The notes: generated by a model from the letters alone, not told the origin. A stretch of 64,000 bases of DNA from Monosporascus cannonballus (GCA_004154925.1 QJNS01000111.1:1-64000), one strand, 5' to 3'. Positions 36,901 to 50,340 are shown, counted from the first letter of the stretch. Numbers and translations are program-made.

Positions 36901-38293
36901 AAACCGTTGTGTAAATTAAAAAGCGCTTTGTAGTTAATAACCATTTTCCAATATTAAAATAATTCCAAAAATACTAATATTAAAACAAATACTTTAATAA
37001 AACCAGTATTAAGGATATTATCGCAAAAATATAAAAAATATTAACGCCTAATCGCATATCAATCGCAAAAACTTAACCTAGCTGAAAAAAACTGAGCTAT
37101 AAAGCAACAAAAACTTCTGGCAATAATAAAAAGCTTAAAATAGTAACGTTAATACTTCGAAAACACCGAATTTTTTTAAAAAATATTTACCGATTATATG
37201 GCGTTTAAAATATCATAAATTTATGAACACGGAATTTTTTTTAAAAGTTTTAATCCGATAAATTTATTTTTTTATAATGCGATTTTAAAATCTAATACCC
37301 ACCGAATACCGCTAACCAAACAAATAAACTATTTAAACGCCTAAATTATATATCAAAAAATTACCTATGGAAATATAATTCTTAAATTATTAAAAAATTA
37401 AAACTTACGAATATTATATTAAAAAAGTACGATGTATAATCGCAAATATATAGCGCAACTTAAAACACTACAAAAAAATAAGAGATTTCGTAAAAACGGC
37501 GTAAAGTTTATTTGGTACTAAATTTCTAATCAAATTTTAAGTAATAAAAACTTAAATAATTACTATCCGCATAAAAAACTGCAAAATTTTTGTAATACAA
37601 TTATCAAAAGTTTATAAAAAACTATATACCTGCCGAACTTATTATTTACGTATAATAATATAAATACAAATCGCAATAATAATACAATTAACAATTAAAT
37701 AACAATAACCGTAAACTACAACTCTATTATGATTAAAATTTTAAAAGGTTTTTAAAAACCGAAATTAATATTAAGGTTATTATTTACAATTATTGCGTTT
37801 TACTTTTTTAATAAAAATATCATCTAAAAATCAAACAAGATTATAACTGAAAACTTTCCGACAATTTTCCGATCAAATTCGAAAATTATAAACTAAAAAT
37901 ATAAATATAATAAAATTAATACGGATAATTAAATACCAAGCTGAAATAAAAAGAAATTATTTCTTAAACCTATATAAAATCATATATTATCGGGATAAAT
38001 TCGTAATCTCGTTATAAATCGCTTTACTGAAAGAATTAATTAACTAATACCATAACACTCTGAAAAATTATATTTAAAATATAACCGTATATTAAAATTA
38101 ATAGCCAAAAAGTTCCATTAAGAAAATATAACGAACGATACCCGAAAATATACCAAACAATATCCGAATTATTAGGATATAACGAAATTGCGTTATAAAG
38201 TATGTAAATAATTACAGTCTTTATTATGATTTAAATGACTATTTCAAAAAGTCTTAATAAATTTTATCATAAAATTTCTGAAAAGTCTAGGCT

Positions 38294-38620
38294 TAAACGG
38301 GCTAAAATATAACGTTGTCTTAATAATCGTTAACTACTTTACAAAACTAAGATTATTTATTCCTACAGTTAAAATTTTAACCGTAACGAAATTAAGCCAA
38401 TTACGTTATAATAAATTAAAATAAAAATTGAGTACGCTGGTTAAAATTACCAACAATAAAAATAAATTACTAACAAATTATTTTTAAGCAGAATTTTATA
38501 AAGAACAAAAATAAAACGGCAAATATCAACGGTTTATCATCCGTAAATCGATAAAAAAACGACACGCATTTATTAAATCCTAAAGCATTACTTCTGTAAT
38601 TAGATTAACAGATATTAAAA
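38294..38620 (+). pseudogene. G2 integrase core remnant
   Basis: Readable segments are GLKYNVVLIIVNYFTKLRL at about 38,298-38,355, where the first catalytic Asp of the DDE triad (usually in a VVDRxTK context) reads Asn, and STVYHP*IDKKTTRI near 38,525-38,565, matching the TAYHPQTDGQTER signature. Several stops. Integrase following RT confirms the gypsy order. A chromodomain-like stretch (NNWE*TKYL) can be guessed near 39,130-39,170. Confidence 0.7.
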
Positions 38621-39199
38621 TAATTAAATAAAATGACTATAAAATACAAAATTTGCGCATAATAACGTTCAGAACCTATTTACCGGCCGCTTTCCGTTCG
38701 AAACTTTATACAAATGCCACTTAAAAATAATAAAATACCGTTTATAAAAATTTAACAAAAAATACAAAAAGTAAAAAAAACCGACTTAAAATTAACGGCT
38801 ATTTATTAAACGATATACGAATATTAGAAACAAATAACGACAGCTTAAAAAATATTATAACTAACGTTACATATCTATGAAATTCCAATTAAAACAATTA
38901 AAAAATTTATCGATTAAAACTTTCAAGTTCAAAAATAAAGATTTTGTATTTATTTACATCCGAGTTATAAATAAAAGATAAATAAGCATTTAAACGTATA
39001 AAGTAGTCTTTTCAACCAAATATTAACGAATCTATAATATAATCAAAAATGAAGCGATATTTAAATAGTATTACTAAACTTAATAAAAAAACAGAACAAA
39101 TAATTCAAAATATCGTTTACTATCGCAATAATTGGGAATAAACTAAATATCTGATAAAATAAGAAACCTGGCTTATTAAATATAATACGTAAAAATCAT

Positions 39200-41146
39200 A
39201 AACGTACTTCAAATACATGTTTAAAATATTATAACGTTAAAAGAAAAAAAACTAAAAACGAATATAAAAATAAAGTAGCGCAAAAACCGCAAAATAATAA
39301 GAACATAATTAAAAATTAATCATTTAATAATTCTAAAATTACAGAAAATCATTTTCCAAGATTAAAACACCGAAATTAAAATATTAATTAATTATATAAG
39401 TGCCTTTAAGCTTTTAAAAAATATTTGCGTTATCATATACCAGTCGAAAACAAACCAATTACATCTTATTAAGTATATATAACAAACCGGAATATAATCG
39501 GAAATCAAATAACATTATAAAGAAATTCGAACCTTTATCTTAACTACAAAACTATATTTAGCTATGGAATCTTATATTAAAACGAAATACAAAAACCCAA
39601 ATTATAATTCTTTCCTAAACAAAACGAAAAAACGAACGAAAAATAACAAATAACGCCAAAAAGTCGAACCTTTATTTCGAAAAGAAATTCTTACGTTTAA
39701 CAATTAAACTTTACATTAATTAACCCTTAGTAACTATTTTAAAACAATTAATATAAAAATACCCGAAAGTAAATAAAATATATACGATAACAAAAAATAA
39801 GTACGTTTATTAAATTTACTTAACGTTAAACCCGAATGAAATTAAAAACGTTTCATTTTTTATTAAAAGTAAAACAGAAATAACCGGAATATAATTTATT
39901 ATTAATCAGAAATAAGGCGTTATCCTTAAAGCGCTTAACGTATTTAGACATAATAGCGGCCTTATCGAGCAAAACAATTTTTTAAATTATAATTATTAAT
40001 AAGCATTGAAACTTTATCGAAACGTTAAAAAACGGGCGGAAAAAATTCGTAACCGGGAAATATAACGTTATAACGGTTTTCGAAATGGCCTTCATTATGG
40101 AAATACATTAAAAATATACCTAATTAAGAATTAATCGTAAAATAATAAAAAGAACGGAATATGTATAAAAAAGACCTAAATTTATAAACTTATAAATTAA
40201 AGTTAAAACTAAATTCCCGTAACCATAACGAATAATTAAAAATCTATTTCCAATATGTTAAAAAATGGTACTTTTTAATAATAATTATGATAAAAACGAA
40301 CTTAACCTTACGAAAAACGTTAATTTAGCGAGGAATCTCAAATATATCGATAAATTTATACGAATTATTTATAATACGACGCTTTTCGAATTTATCGATT
40401 ATTTCCTAATTACCGTTACCGAATTAAAAGATTAATTAGGTAATACTTTTAAAAGCCACCGGAATTTAAACCGAAATTAAACGGCGATATTAATAATATT
40501 AAAATTAAATATTTATTACCGATGAACTTTTATGATAATAATTAATTACGACATAATTAAAAGCGTTCCAAACCTAAATATAAATCGTATAATAATCGAA
40601 ATAACGTTATGTTATATAAATACAATACGGCTTATTATCACTCGTAATACGATTAATATTCATCTTACCGTCGGCGTCGAAAGGATAACCCCAGAAAAAA
40701 TCCTAATTATTATTAATACTAAAATATTAATTACCGTAAAATTGCTTGCGACAAATAAATATTACAAACGAAAATAAAACGGAAACCGTATATAGGATGA
40801 ACGGAAAAAACGATACAAAAATAAAACCAACCAAAAAAATTAAACGAAATATGTACGCAAAAGGACTAAAAATAAAGGCGCATAAAAAAGGTAAACAAAA
40901 CGGATTAAAAAACAGATTCAAATACGAAACTGAGTAGAACATAATTAATCACCTAATATGATACGTCCTAATTATTACGGCAACCATTTATAACATAATA
41001 TAACTTACGTACCCAAAAACGGATAATTATGGGCAAGCTTACGTAACTAGATCTGCAAATACGTTACACCAAAATAATAATATTATTATTGAAAAATAAT
41101 ATCTTAAAGAAAAAGTTATAAAAATATAATCATTATAAAATAAAAC
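39200..41146 (+). other. G2 3' region after pol, content unclear
   Basis: About 1.9 kb separates the chromodomain-like end of pol from the 3' LTR, longer than a usual gypsy 3' untranslated region. Two open stretches, 40,532-40,777 and 40,746-40,937 on the plus strand, are rich in Ile/Asn or Lys and match nothing known; the second (from MNGKNDTKIKPTKKIKR) is strongly basic. The region may have held an extra ORF, now decayed, or an older insertion without recognisable ends. Confidence 0.4.
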
Positions 41147-41322
41147 TGGCAGCCGATTAACTACCGGTTAATTACCAATCCATTTATTGATATAAATCCA
41201 CTATTTAACAACTAATAGGAAATACCAGATAGAAATAACCTAATACATTTACATTTTGGAATATATTTTGCGAATGGTCGGAAATTACCTTACTCTAGCC
41301 TACAGCGATCTATTATCTTACA
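41147..41322 (+). repeat. 3' LTR of G2
   Basis: 176 bp, beginning TGGCAGCCGATTAACT and ending CTATTATCTTACA. It keeps more C residues than the 5' LTR at several places (GCCTACAGCGATC versus TTTATAATTATG). G3 sequence resumes immediately after it. Confidence 0.8.
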
Positions 41323-42354
41323 ATAATAAAATCCATAATAATTCAATCCTCGGTTTTTTTTTTAAATCGCCAATAATTATAATTTTTCGTAAATTTTATA
41401 TTATTGTGTTTTGGCCGTATTACAAAAATTATATTATCGTCATATTTGGGAAAAAATTGGTAATTTTATTTAAATAAATTATGAATACGTTAAAACAATT
41501 TTGAATTTTGTAAAAGCTTAGATATTTACATACTTACTTAATATTCGTAAATATGTTGTATTAATACTGTTGAATATTTCTTTAAAATATAAAACTTACT
41601 GATAGTTTTATTTTCCATTAAATTATCGTAATATATTTATTACTGTAAAACATATTTAAATTATTAGCAATATTATAAAAATATAATATAAATACAAATA
41701 TTTTGCTAGAATATTATCGAAAATTATTTAATTAATTTTAATGATATTTTTAAGAAAATCTTGCCGTTTACTTAAAATATTTATTTTACTGTTTTTAATT
41801 TTCTTGTAAATAATAACGAAATTGAAATTAATTGTTTCTTTTATATGTCGTAATTATCGTCCCGTAAATATTTTAGTCGTAATAAAACCGGTAAAAATTT
41901 AATAATCTGTATAAATCTTAATCTGATAAAAATTCCTTTTAAAATACTTAAATTTTCGTCAATGTAATATATATTAAAAAGATCAAAACATTTTCGTAAT
42001 ACATAATTTATTATCTGCTGAAAAACTAGTACTATATTTGTAAATCATATTGGCATAACCAAATATCTTAGTAATTTAGATTTCGTTTTAAAATCTTTTT
42101 ATTTATAATGTTTAAAAATTTAACAAAGTTATATTTATTTTTAAAATTGAACATTATAAATGAAGAAGATTTAAAAAATATTTTTAGTTTTAATATCGTG
42201 TAATTATTAACGATTAATTACAAATCGTAATTTACTTTTTTTTTAAAAAAAATTAGGAAAAATATAAAGTATTACATAAGTACTTTCCATTATCGATTTT
42301 ATCCTTTCTACAATCGATTTTCTAAATGTTTTTTTAAATATACGTAATTCGTTT
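41323..42354 (-). pseudogene. Gypsy element G3, integrase-to-RT piece (right piece)
   Basis: Continues the G1-like alignment broken off at 26,759: 41,323-41,345 matches 30,093-30,115, and 41,990-42,350 matches 31,320-31,720, including TTTTCGTAATACATAATTTA in both. It is about 600 bp shorter than the G1 counterpart, so internal deletions occurred. The catalytic RT segment (about 41,955-41,990, minus strand) reads YYIDENLS, too altered to function. Cut off at 42,355 by the G4 LTR. Confidence 0.7.
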
Positions 42355-42659
42355 TGTAACGGTTAGGGGGTTTAACTAACTATTAACCTAAGCCGTACGG
42401 GTTTATGTTAGCAGAAGTATCGTAAGAATCTAAGCAATAAATATAATAACTAGTTACGTTTCGCAATATTAAAAGTATTTTAGGTAATAAAGTTATATTA
42501 CAAGTTACTGTTATTTAAAGTAAAGAAGTAAAAATCCTATATATGTTTTTTATTATTTTTAAATCATTATTAATTATTTATAACGTAACTTATAAGGTAA
42601 ATCGTATTATATTTATCGTTCTAACTATTGCCGTAAGTTTAAAATTATTAGGTCGTATA
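42355..42659 (-). repeat. 3' LTR of gypsy element G4
   Basis: Starts TGTAACGGTTAGGGGG and contains CGTACGGGTTTATGTTAGCA, matching the G1 LTR start, and ends near TATTAGGTCGTATA. About 305 bp, shorter than the G1 LTR. The insertion breaks the RT homology of G3 exactly at the TG, so the left border is an authentic element end; the preceding 5 bases are CGTTT. Confidence 0.7.
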
Positions 42660-43950
42660 TAATCTTTTTTTACTGTAATTTTGGCTTCTGATTTTTTTCC
42701 TTTCGTAAATATTTATTATTTTCTGTTATAAACTTTCGTATTTTCAAAATTTATCGCAAACCCTCTTCTTTTATAGCTCGTTATATTAACCTAGTTAAAG
42801 CTTTGAAAAAGTTTGGTTTTAAAGTTATATCTTATTTTCGATATTTTTAAAACTATTTATAATGCAAAATAAGAAAACGTATTTTGCAATATAAAGAATA
42901 TAGAGTATTTAACCGATTTTCCGACAAAATAAGCATTTTATTATTTTTAAAAAAATTTTCGTAAATATTAACGTTTTACGTCAGAAGAATTTTGGCGAAA
43001 AAAAGTTTATTAAAAATTTCACCTTATTAATTTAAAATCTAACCTTGATATTAAAAATACTAAAAAACTTTGGAGCTAAATATGGGGTTAAGTAAATTAA
43101 GATTGTGATATATTTTAAAGGCGTTATAATAATATAACGTAATTTTTAGTATTAAAGTATGTTAGAAAAATAAAAATAAAAGAAAAATTAGGGTGCCGCT
43201 AACCTCGCAGAAATTCTATTGCCACAAATTGTTGTTTTTTTAATATATTAAATTAAGTTTTTATTAATTTTAATTCGGTTTTAAAATGAATCCCTTAATA
43301 TTAGTAAAAATTCTTTAATAAACGTTAAATGTTAATAAGATTATTGATAAATTTTGTAAATATTTTCGGAAGTTAATTAACCATTTTAATTAAGTAAATA
43401 TTAAGTTAATCTGGTTTTGTTTATATGCTAAGAATTTCTTTTGTTTTATACGCTGTTTTTATCTTTATATTATTTCCTCTTATATAAGTTTTAAAAATAT
43501 CCGTTATTAACTTAAGTGAGAAAATATAAAAAAAATGGATAAAAATTAATTAAGATTGAATTTTAATTAATATTTTTTTCATTTTTTACAGTATTTTGTA
43601 TAAACCGATATATTCAAAAAGGAATTTTTATCAAGTTTTTGTATTTAAATATGTTCAATAACGAAATAATTTTTCCAAGAAAAAATAATTATTTAAACAA
43701 AATCCTTATTATAATATTTATTTATTTAATCACGTATAAATTTAAAATTTATTTTTAATTTGTAATAGAACAATTCAAGCTATTTCGATATAAATATTGT
43801 TTTAACGTTAATAAGTCCATTATATGTATTCTTGTAAATATTTTGTATAAATCTAAAATTCGTATTCGCAAAGTTTATTTTAAAATGTTTATAATAATTA
43901 ATATTATAAATCATCTAAGTAATAAATATTTTTAACTTAATTATTTATAC
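42660..43950 (-). pseudogene. Gypsy element G4, 3' part only
   Basis: Aligns with G1 28,398-29,740: the antisense ORF region (42,720-42,950, plus-strand reading FRIFKIYRK and INLVKALKKFGF), then the chromodomain-end and integrase regions (43,200-43,950). Homology ends near 43,950 without a second LTR, so the rest of the element was deleted or replaced. Stops everywhere. Confidence 0.65.
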
Positions 43951-46489
43951 ATTACATTTAGTATTTATTGTGCAACTTATATCCTGTAATAATATTCTGT
44001 GTATTTGCTTCAGCCTGGAAAATATGGGTTGAACCCAAATATATCTTGCATACATTATTCTTTACAAATTGCGCATCAAATTATATAAGCCGATTATTTC
44101 TTCATTTACTAATTTGTACAGTATTTAGTATCCACTTTTATTTTAACAATAACCTATCTGTATTTTTAATATTTTAAATTATTATTACTATATATGGATT
44201 TTTTATTAGTTTTGAATATTTTTAATATTAAACCTTTCTTATAATGTTTGTATATATAATTATATTTTGCGTTATGGTTTTTTATTTTATAGAATGTTTT
44301 TAAACTGATGAACTTTTTATGCGGGAAATTGTGCGAAATAAAAATTTGTTTTTTTTAGCAAAGATGTTCCTTATCATTATTTTTGATAAATTCTCATATT
44401 AAATACAATCTTTTCTTGGATTCTAAAGTTTCATTTCTTAAAAGCTCGGAATAAATATAAAGCCCTAAATCTTTAATAAATTCTTTGAAATTACGGAAAT
44501 TTAAATTTGTATATCAAAGTATTTACATTTTCTATAAACGTCAAAACAACGTGTTTTTACGGCAATTATTTAGGAAAGCATTTCCGCTAAAATAATATCT
44601 TTTATAAAAAGCTTTTTCTAACGTAAATTCAAATAAATTTTGTGTAAACCTAAACTTAATTTTTTAACATATAGTTTTAAATTCTGTATTATTTTTAATT
44701 TCGGGTAATATAAATCTCTGTTATTTTAAGTTTAAAAAATATTTCAAATATATTTAATAGCCTTTAAAACTAAAATCTAAATATTATCTTATTTCAGTTA
44801 TATTTAAATACAGTGGAAGCAGCTTCGTTGAAATAATATGAAAATATTAATATTTGATATATTTATAAAAGGTTAAAACCAGTAATATAATTTTTTAAAA
44901 GTATTTCTACATTTAATTGTGTATTTCATTTTAGTTTATTTATTTACACGTAATAAATGATACATAATATCAATTTGGTACCGAATTATGCGAAAGATGT
45001 TTTTTAAATATCGAATATTAATTTTGTATTTTTATTGGAAATTATTTGAAACGGTATATTGTAAGCGGTAATTTTTTTATAAAAATAAATTTATATAATT
45101 TCTGGATTTACATTATGTATATAACAAAATATTTCGTCTTTTTTAAAACGAAATGCGAATTACCGCTAGCAATAACTTAAATTTGCCTAAATCGAATATA
45201 TTTAACTTTTCTGAAAATTTCATTATCAATATTTCGAAATCGCATATTATTCGTTGCAGGCCAAAGTATTACGTTTTGTTATACATTAAACAGAAAACTT
45301 CGTCGCTAATTAAAAACGGGTATATTTTGTTTTCGTTTTTTGGTATATTCGTATTGTAAAGTAAATTATTTTTAAAAACCTAGCGGAAACATTTAGTAAA
45401 TAAACCATGTTTTAAAATTTTTAAACAACAATTCCGATACGATTTTAAATAATTTGTTTTAATCAATGTAATTTTTAATCAAAACACCGCTAAATTTTTG
45501 GTTTATATTTAATTCCTTTCTCGCTATATGCAAGGTAGATTTTGGTTCAAGCTATATTTTCCTTTTCATCTATATAATTAAAGTGTTCCGTTATATTTTT
45601 CAATAATACCTTTTTTAGACTTTTTAATTGTTTTACCGTGTTTATAATGTTTAATGTCAAAAGTAGATATAAGAGGACGTTAGGCACAAAATTATTTTTA
45701 TTTAAATTATTACGTATATTGAAATAAGATTACGAGGTATAAAACAATATTAGCGTAAGCCTTGCATTTATTTTTATAAAATATATTAAACGTAAATTTA
45801 TTTTATTACCAATATTTTCATTATGTTACACTCTTTTAAAATATATACTAGCTGGATACACGATTAAATTTAAACCCGCAAAATACATACGGTTTATATA
45901 AAATACTTATTTTCCACTTTTTGTAGCAGGATGTTTCGTTTTAATTTCAATTAATACTTTTTTTATTAAAAAATAGTTAATTCCATCAAATTTACGTATC
46001 CGCTATCTGCCTATTTTAAATAATAAAACTATTATTTCGAACCTGTAAATACGAAACGGATTCATTTTAACAATGTTATTAAACTTTTAATTTTGTTATA
46101 CGAAAATATATATTTTGTTAAATACTTTTAGCAAATAAATGTCATCTTTTTCATTTTAATTACCACTCAAGGTGTTTTCAATGCGTATTATTTTTGGCTA
46201 TTAACCGGGCTTTTGCAAAATATAATACATTTATGTTATTTTAAAATCACAGCCGTAATATTTTAATGTCTTACCGTGGTATACATCAATCGGAATTCTA
46301 GGATTCCGTTTTTGTTTTGGTAGTATACCAATAGGAAAAATAGGACTTTTTTAACGCTGGTATTTTGCATCGGATGGGTTATCCTCCGCCATGCGCCAAG
46401 GCTTATATTCATATTTAATTTGCTTTTTCAGATTTGGTTTGGATTGGCTTTACCTTGATGTATAAGTAACTGTAATTTTTAGGTTTTTT
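43951..46489. other. AT-rich stretch, no gene recognised
   Basis: No match to the other repeats in the window and no coding region with support. Open stretches of 68-69 codons (43,968 and 45,153, plus strand) are Phe/Ile/Tyr/Asn-rich and lack start or domain evidence. A slightly GC-richer patch at 46,270-46,410 (TTGCATCGGATGGGTTATCC, CGCCATGCGCCAAGGC) may be a relic of unmutated DNA but has no readable frame. Confidence 0.55.
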
Positions 46490-46609
46490 ATAAGTACTAA
46501 CTAATTAACTACATGCAGCTTGTAATTAGATAGTAACCTGACTAAAACTACAATACTCAGTTAGTAAATAAAAAAAAGCTCAAAACTAGAAACTGCGATT
46601 ACAACCTTG
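46490..46609. repeat. CAGGG-type element end, inverted (E1)
   Basis: The reverse complement (CAAGGTTGTAATCGCAGTTT inward) aligns for about 110 bp with the left arm of E3 at 49,401-49,493 and beyond. Only a right end is seen; no partner was found to its left. Confidence 0.65.
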
Positions 46610-46747
46610 AATAAACTGAATAGAACTGCCATAATTAATTTATTAATTAACCTAAACACACTAGCGTACGACACCACCTCGGAGAATATACCTTACCGGA
46701 TGGTTTTAGCAGCTCGTAATAACGAACATAATTTAATTACCCATTAT

Positions 46748-47159
46748 CAGGGTTGTGGTTGTTTGTAGTTATTGGTCATTTTTTAGCACCTAACTACAGT
46801 GGTGTTAGTCACCTTACTGAGTAACTGATGTGGTTTTAATCAGTTAACTAATTAGCTAATATAATTTTAGTCATACTCTTAACTACTACGTTTATAAAAA
46901 GTTAAATAATTTTTTTAAAAAGATATAAAAAAGGAAAATGCAAATATTTTTGAAAATGTTATTTTAAACCAGATGTTGTAAAATAAAGCTTACTAAGTAT
47001 ATTTAAAACATACCAAATTCATAATTAACAGTGATTGCAAGACTAACTGCGTGTAGTTATTCTTAGGTAGTTTACTAACTAACTAATATACTACTAGTCA
47101 GGTACTGACTACAAGATGGAGTTTGTAGTGTGAATATTAGTAAATATATCACAACCCTG
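46748..47159. mobile_element. Non-autonomous inverted-repeat element E2 (CAGGG ends)
   Basis: CAGGGTTGTG at the left and CACAACCCTG at the right are perfect inverted ends of a 412-bp unit. The left arm (GTTTGTAGTTATTGGTCATT) is related to E1 and E3. Both arms are full of TAGTTAGTTACT-like subrepeats. CAGGG termini are typical of hAT-type elements, but a matching 8-bp target duplicate was not seen (CCCATTAT versus ACTATGGC). No transposase. Confidence 0.6.
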
Positions 47160-49400
47160 ACTATGGCACATCAAATTAATGAAAGTTAATCGGAATTCTT
47201 TTGTTTTTAAACGTATTTGCAACTTTTTTATGAATTTAACAGTTATTAACTGTAATTTTTCACCATTACCTTTTCTTTCGGCCAAAAAAAAGTATCTATC
47301 TTAGTCTAATAATCCTATTTTTAAAACCAACTTGTATTTAATCTTTTAATATCTAGTAAAAATGTTATTCGTTTTGCATACACAACCATTTTCTTTTTTG
47401 ATGAAAGTTTTTTTATAGTAAAATATTAACCTATTTTTAACAAACATTTAATTAATACAATTATTTGTTAATAAATTACCCTAGTAGTTTTTATTTTCTT
47501 AATTAATTTGCACATTTAGTTCAGCATTTAAGAATATAATTTAAATTAAGTGCATTTTTATATTTATTTTTTGGCAAATAACTGTTCAATTTTAGTATTT
47601 TACAAGTACCCTTAAAGGTTATCGTAACAAAAACTTTAAAGGGGAAAGCGGTTTGTATAAGTATAATTTAAATTTTTTCTAAGTCGGAAAACGATTATTA
47701 AAATCCAATATTAAGCATGTCTAACTTTTAAAAATCCAGGTTCAATATTATTAATCGTTATAACAGATTTGATTTACTTAAGTTTTTACGGGTTTTCAAT
47801 ATTTATAATTATTGTGTTCATTAATATAAAATAATATTTGTTGAAAATGCCGGTTTAAATAAATCTTTGACAATACCGTATTTATAATTATGCTGGGAAT
47901 AAATATCAACCGTTTACGAAATAGTTCTAAATTTTTGTATGCTACTTTTTAATAATCGATTTTCCGGTTTAAATACGTGTTATATTTTAGGCCGTTTAAC
48001 AAGTTTTAATACTGGATTATTCTTAATGCATATCGTAATACGTTACGTAAATAATGGGTTCGCTATATTTTTAACGTACTAAAACCGAACGAAAAATGCC
48101 TACATGTTTATTTTCCCAGTCCGTTTAATAATCTATTTTTTAGTCGGCTATAACGTTTAAAATTGAAAATAGTATCGGTTTGAGTGGGGTTACGGTTAAG
48201 TTATTTATGCAAAATAAATAAACAACTTTATTTATAAAAGTAAGTATTCTATAGTTAAATTTCAGGTTTCATTTTTATTTAATGAAGCGCTTTATATAAC
48301 TAATATTAAATATATTAAAAAAACTATCCAGTAACGTGGTGTTTCTGGGAAAGTGATGTGGTATGATTTTTGTAATTGAAAAAGAATTATAAATGTTTAT
48401 TTAATAATTTTTAGATAGAAACAAGTACATAAGTAAATGAACTAATATATCAACGAGAAAATATAGGTTTTAAATTTATAAACTATTATTAAATTACTTA
48501 ATTATAAAATTCTTCTGACAGACGGTAAAATTGTAATATACATCATTTAAATTTTGGGTTTAACATTGAAATTTACGTACGAATATGCGAACTTGACTTT
48601 GAGTTATTATCCGTTTCATTCTGGTGCTATTATTTGCATTTTTTTCGAGTTTCTGTTTTCGTCATTTCGTTTTGGCTTTCTATTTTTATTATTTTGTTAT
48701 CGTCTTCCTTTATATTTGTTAAGTTATACTTAACAAAATAAAGGAATAAATAGAATACATCATTATATATAATATACTGTTGAAAACAAAAACAATAATA
48801 AATATCTTTTTCTTTGCTTCTTTTAACCGGTTTCGGAAACCCAATATAAAAATATAAACTGAAAAAAACCCGGAAAAATAAAATGAATTAAAATTAAATT
48901 TAAAATCGACATATTATAGAATACAAAGAGGATAAAAATATGTGCAATTTATACTAATTTTGTGAATAGTGTTGTATATAATTAATACAACCGTAAAAAA
49001 TGTAAATTTCAACAAACCTATACATTATATAAAATATAAATAATGTTTTAAAAACGTCATATTTTCTTCAGGTTATAATTATGTTGATAAACATATTTTA
49101 AGTTCATCAAAGCATTATATAAATATAATTGATATTAAAATATTTTTTAAAACCTATATAAGAATTTCTTACGTGAAATAATTAATTAAAGAATGGCCAA
49201 AGCAACGGTTTTTGCCTATGTACATGTTATATAATCTAAATAATGATTAAAATTTCTTAAATATTTCGACTTAATTAATAAACTTATTAAAATTAAATAA
49301 AGCTAACCAATATTTAGCGTAAAAAGTTAAGTTACATAATAAGTAAATTAAAATCGGTGATAAAACACAGCGATTTAAATATAAGGTACTATAGTGGAAT
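47160..49400. other. AT-rich stretch, no gene recognised
   Basis: No repeat family or coding region could be assigned. CpG and CpA are both present, and transition decay looks milder than in the 10-kb repeat, so part of this may be ancestral low-copy DNA. Confidence 0.5.
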
Positions 49401-49488
49401 CTAGGGTTGATATTGCAGTCTGTAGTTATTACTTATTTTTTAGTAACTTACTACTGTAGTTTTAGTTATCTTACTGACCAACTACAAA

Positions 49489-49493
49489 TTGCG
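49489..49493. repeat. Target-site duplicate of G5, left (TTGCG)
   Basis: TTGCG precedes TGTTATGACC of the left LTR and is repeated exactly at 54,585-54,589. Confidence 0.92.
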
Positions 49494-49828
49494 TGTTATG
49501 ACCTGACAGGCAGCGGCCTCGGGAAACGGTCGCAAAAGGAAAATGACTAAGCCATGTGGGTCGAGTCACGTGATAGCTCGACAGGATCGATCGTAGAGCC
49601 CATAAAGCCAGGCTCGATAGGATCGGAAGAATCAAGATATATACGTTTATTATTTCCATAGTTTAAATAGCACCAGTTTGAAATAACAATTCGTTACCAA
49701 AGGCACCCTTAGTATTACAAAACGTAATATAATTACTGTATTTATTATTTAAATTCTTACGATACTTCTGTTAATATAAACTCGTACGACTAAGGTTTAA
49801 TAGTTGGTTAAACCTTTTAGCCGTTATA
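49494..49828 (+). repeat. 5' LTR of G5
   Basis: 335 bp, TGTTATGACCTGACAGGC to TTAGCCGTTATA. The U3 part (GGCCTCGGGAAACGGTCG, GTCGAGTCACGTGATAGCTC) is nearly undamaged in this copy. The R-U5 end (GTACGACTAAGGTTTAATAG) is shared with the G1, G3 and G4 LTRs, whereas the U3 body is not. Confidence 0.9.
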
Positions 49829-49948
49829 CGTTGCAAATTTTTGTTTAGTAATACCGTTAAATTCTGAATAATATCGATTAACGTTATGTTTACCAGTAAG
49901 TAACCCGAATAGCCCATTTACCAGGTCCTTAATTACCCGGACATTAAA

Positions 49949-50340
49949 ATGGAATCCGAAAAGGAAAAAGAGAAATTTCGCCTTTTTCGCGAAAAAATTC
50001 TTTAACAACTGGATATTATAAACGAACGTATTTTTCAGCTTAAGAAAAATAATAATAATCTTACGACGTTTTTTAAAGCCTTCTATAAGAAGCTTAAGGA
50101 GAAAGGAAAAGCTCCCGAAACCGGGAAGCTTTTTCGAATAAGCCAGGTTACTCAGCTAAATTTTACCAAAAAATCAGAAAAGGTCCTTAAGCCTCTTAAG
50201 CCAGAACTTTTCGACGGAACCTTAACCAAGTTATAATTGTTCTTGATTTAATGCCAAGCATATTTCGGGTATTTCCCTATTTGATTTATTACGCCTATTG
50301 TACGAATCGAGTTCGTAATCGGACGACCTACCGGAAATGC
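49949..50340 (+). pseudogene. G5 gag, N-terminal part
   Basis: ATG at 49,949 opens MESEKEKEKFRLFREKIL, followed by a stop where a Gln or Trp codon probably stood, then a charged coiled-coil-like stretch (QLDIINERIFQLKKN), a KPLKPELFDGTLTKL segment typical of the start of gypsy capsid, and an AYFGYFP segment. The same start is seen in G1. The reading is cut off near 50,340, where the sequence jumps to the protease, so most of capsid and the nucleocapsid are missing. Confidence 0.75.

Larger units (their letters stand above)
26762..41322 (+). mobile_element. Ty3/gypsy-type LTR retrotransposon G2, split by G1
   Basis: Two direct 176-bp LTRs (26,762-26,937 and 41,147-41,322) bound an element whose pol reads on the plus strand. 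Subtracting the nested G1 (28,010-35,074) and one 5-bp duplicate leaves about 7.5 kb, a normal gypsy length. Reverse transcriptase and integrase remnants lie at 36,220-36,900 and 38,294-38,620 in the order RT then integrase, which defines Ty3/gypsy. The flanks join into a continuous G3 sequence that matches G1 around 30,085-30,115, so G2 landed inside G3. The likely target duplicate is GTAAG (26,755) versus ATAAT (41,323), not clean. Its pol differs from the G1/G5 group, so it is a separate family. Confidence 0.8.
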
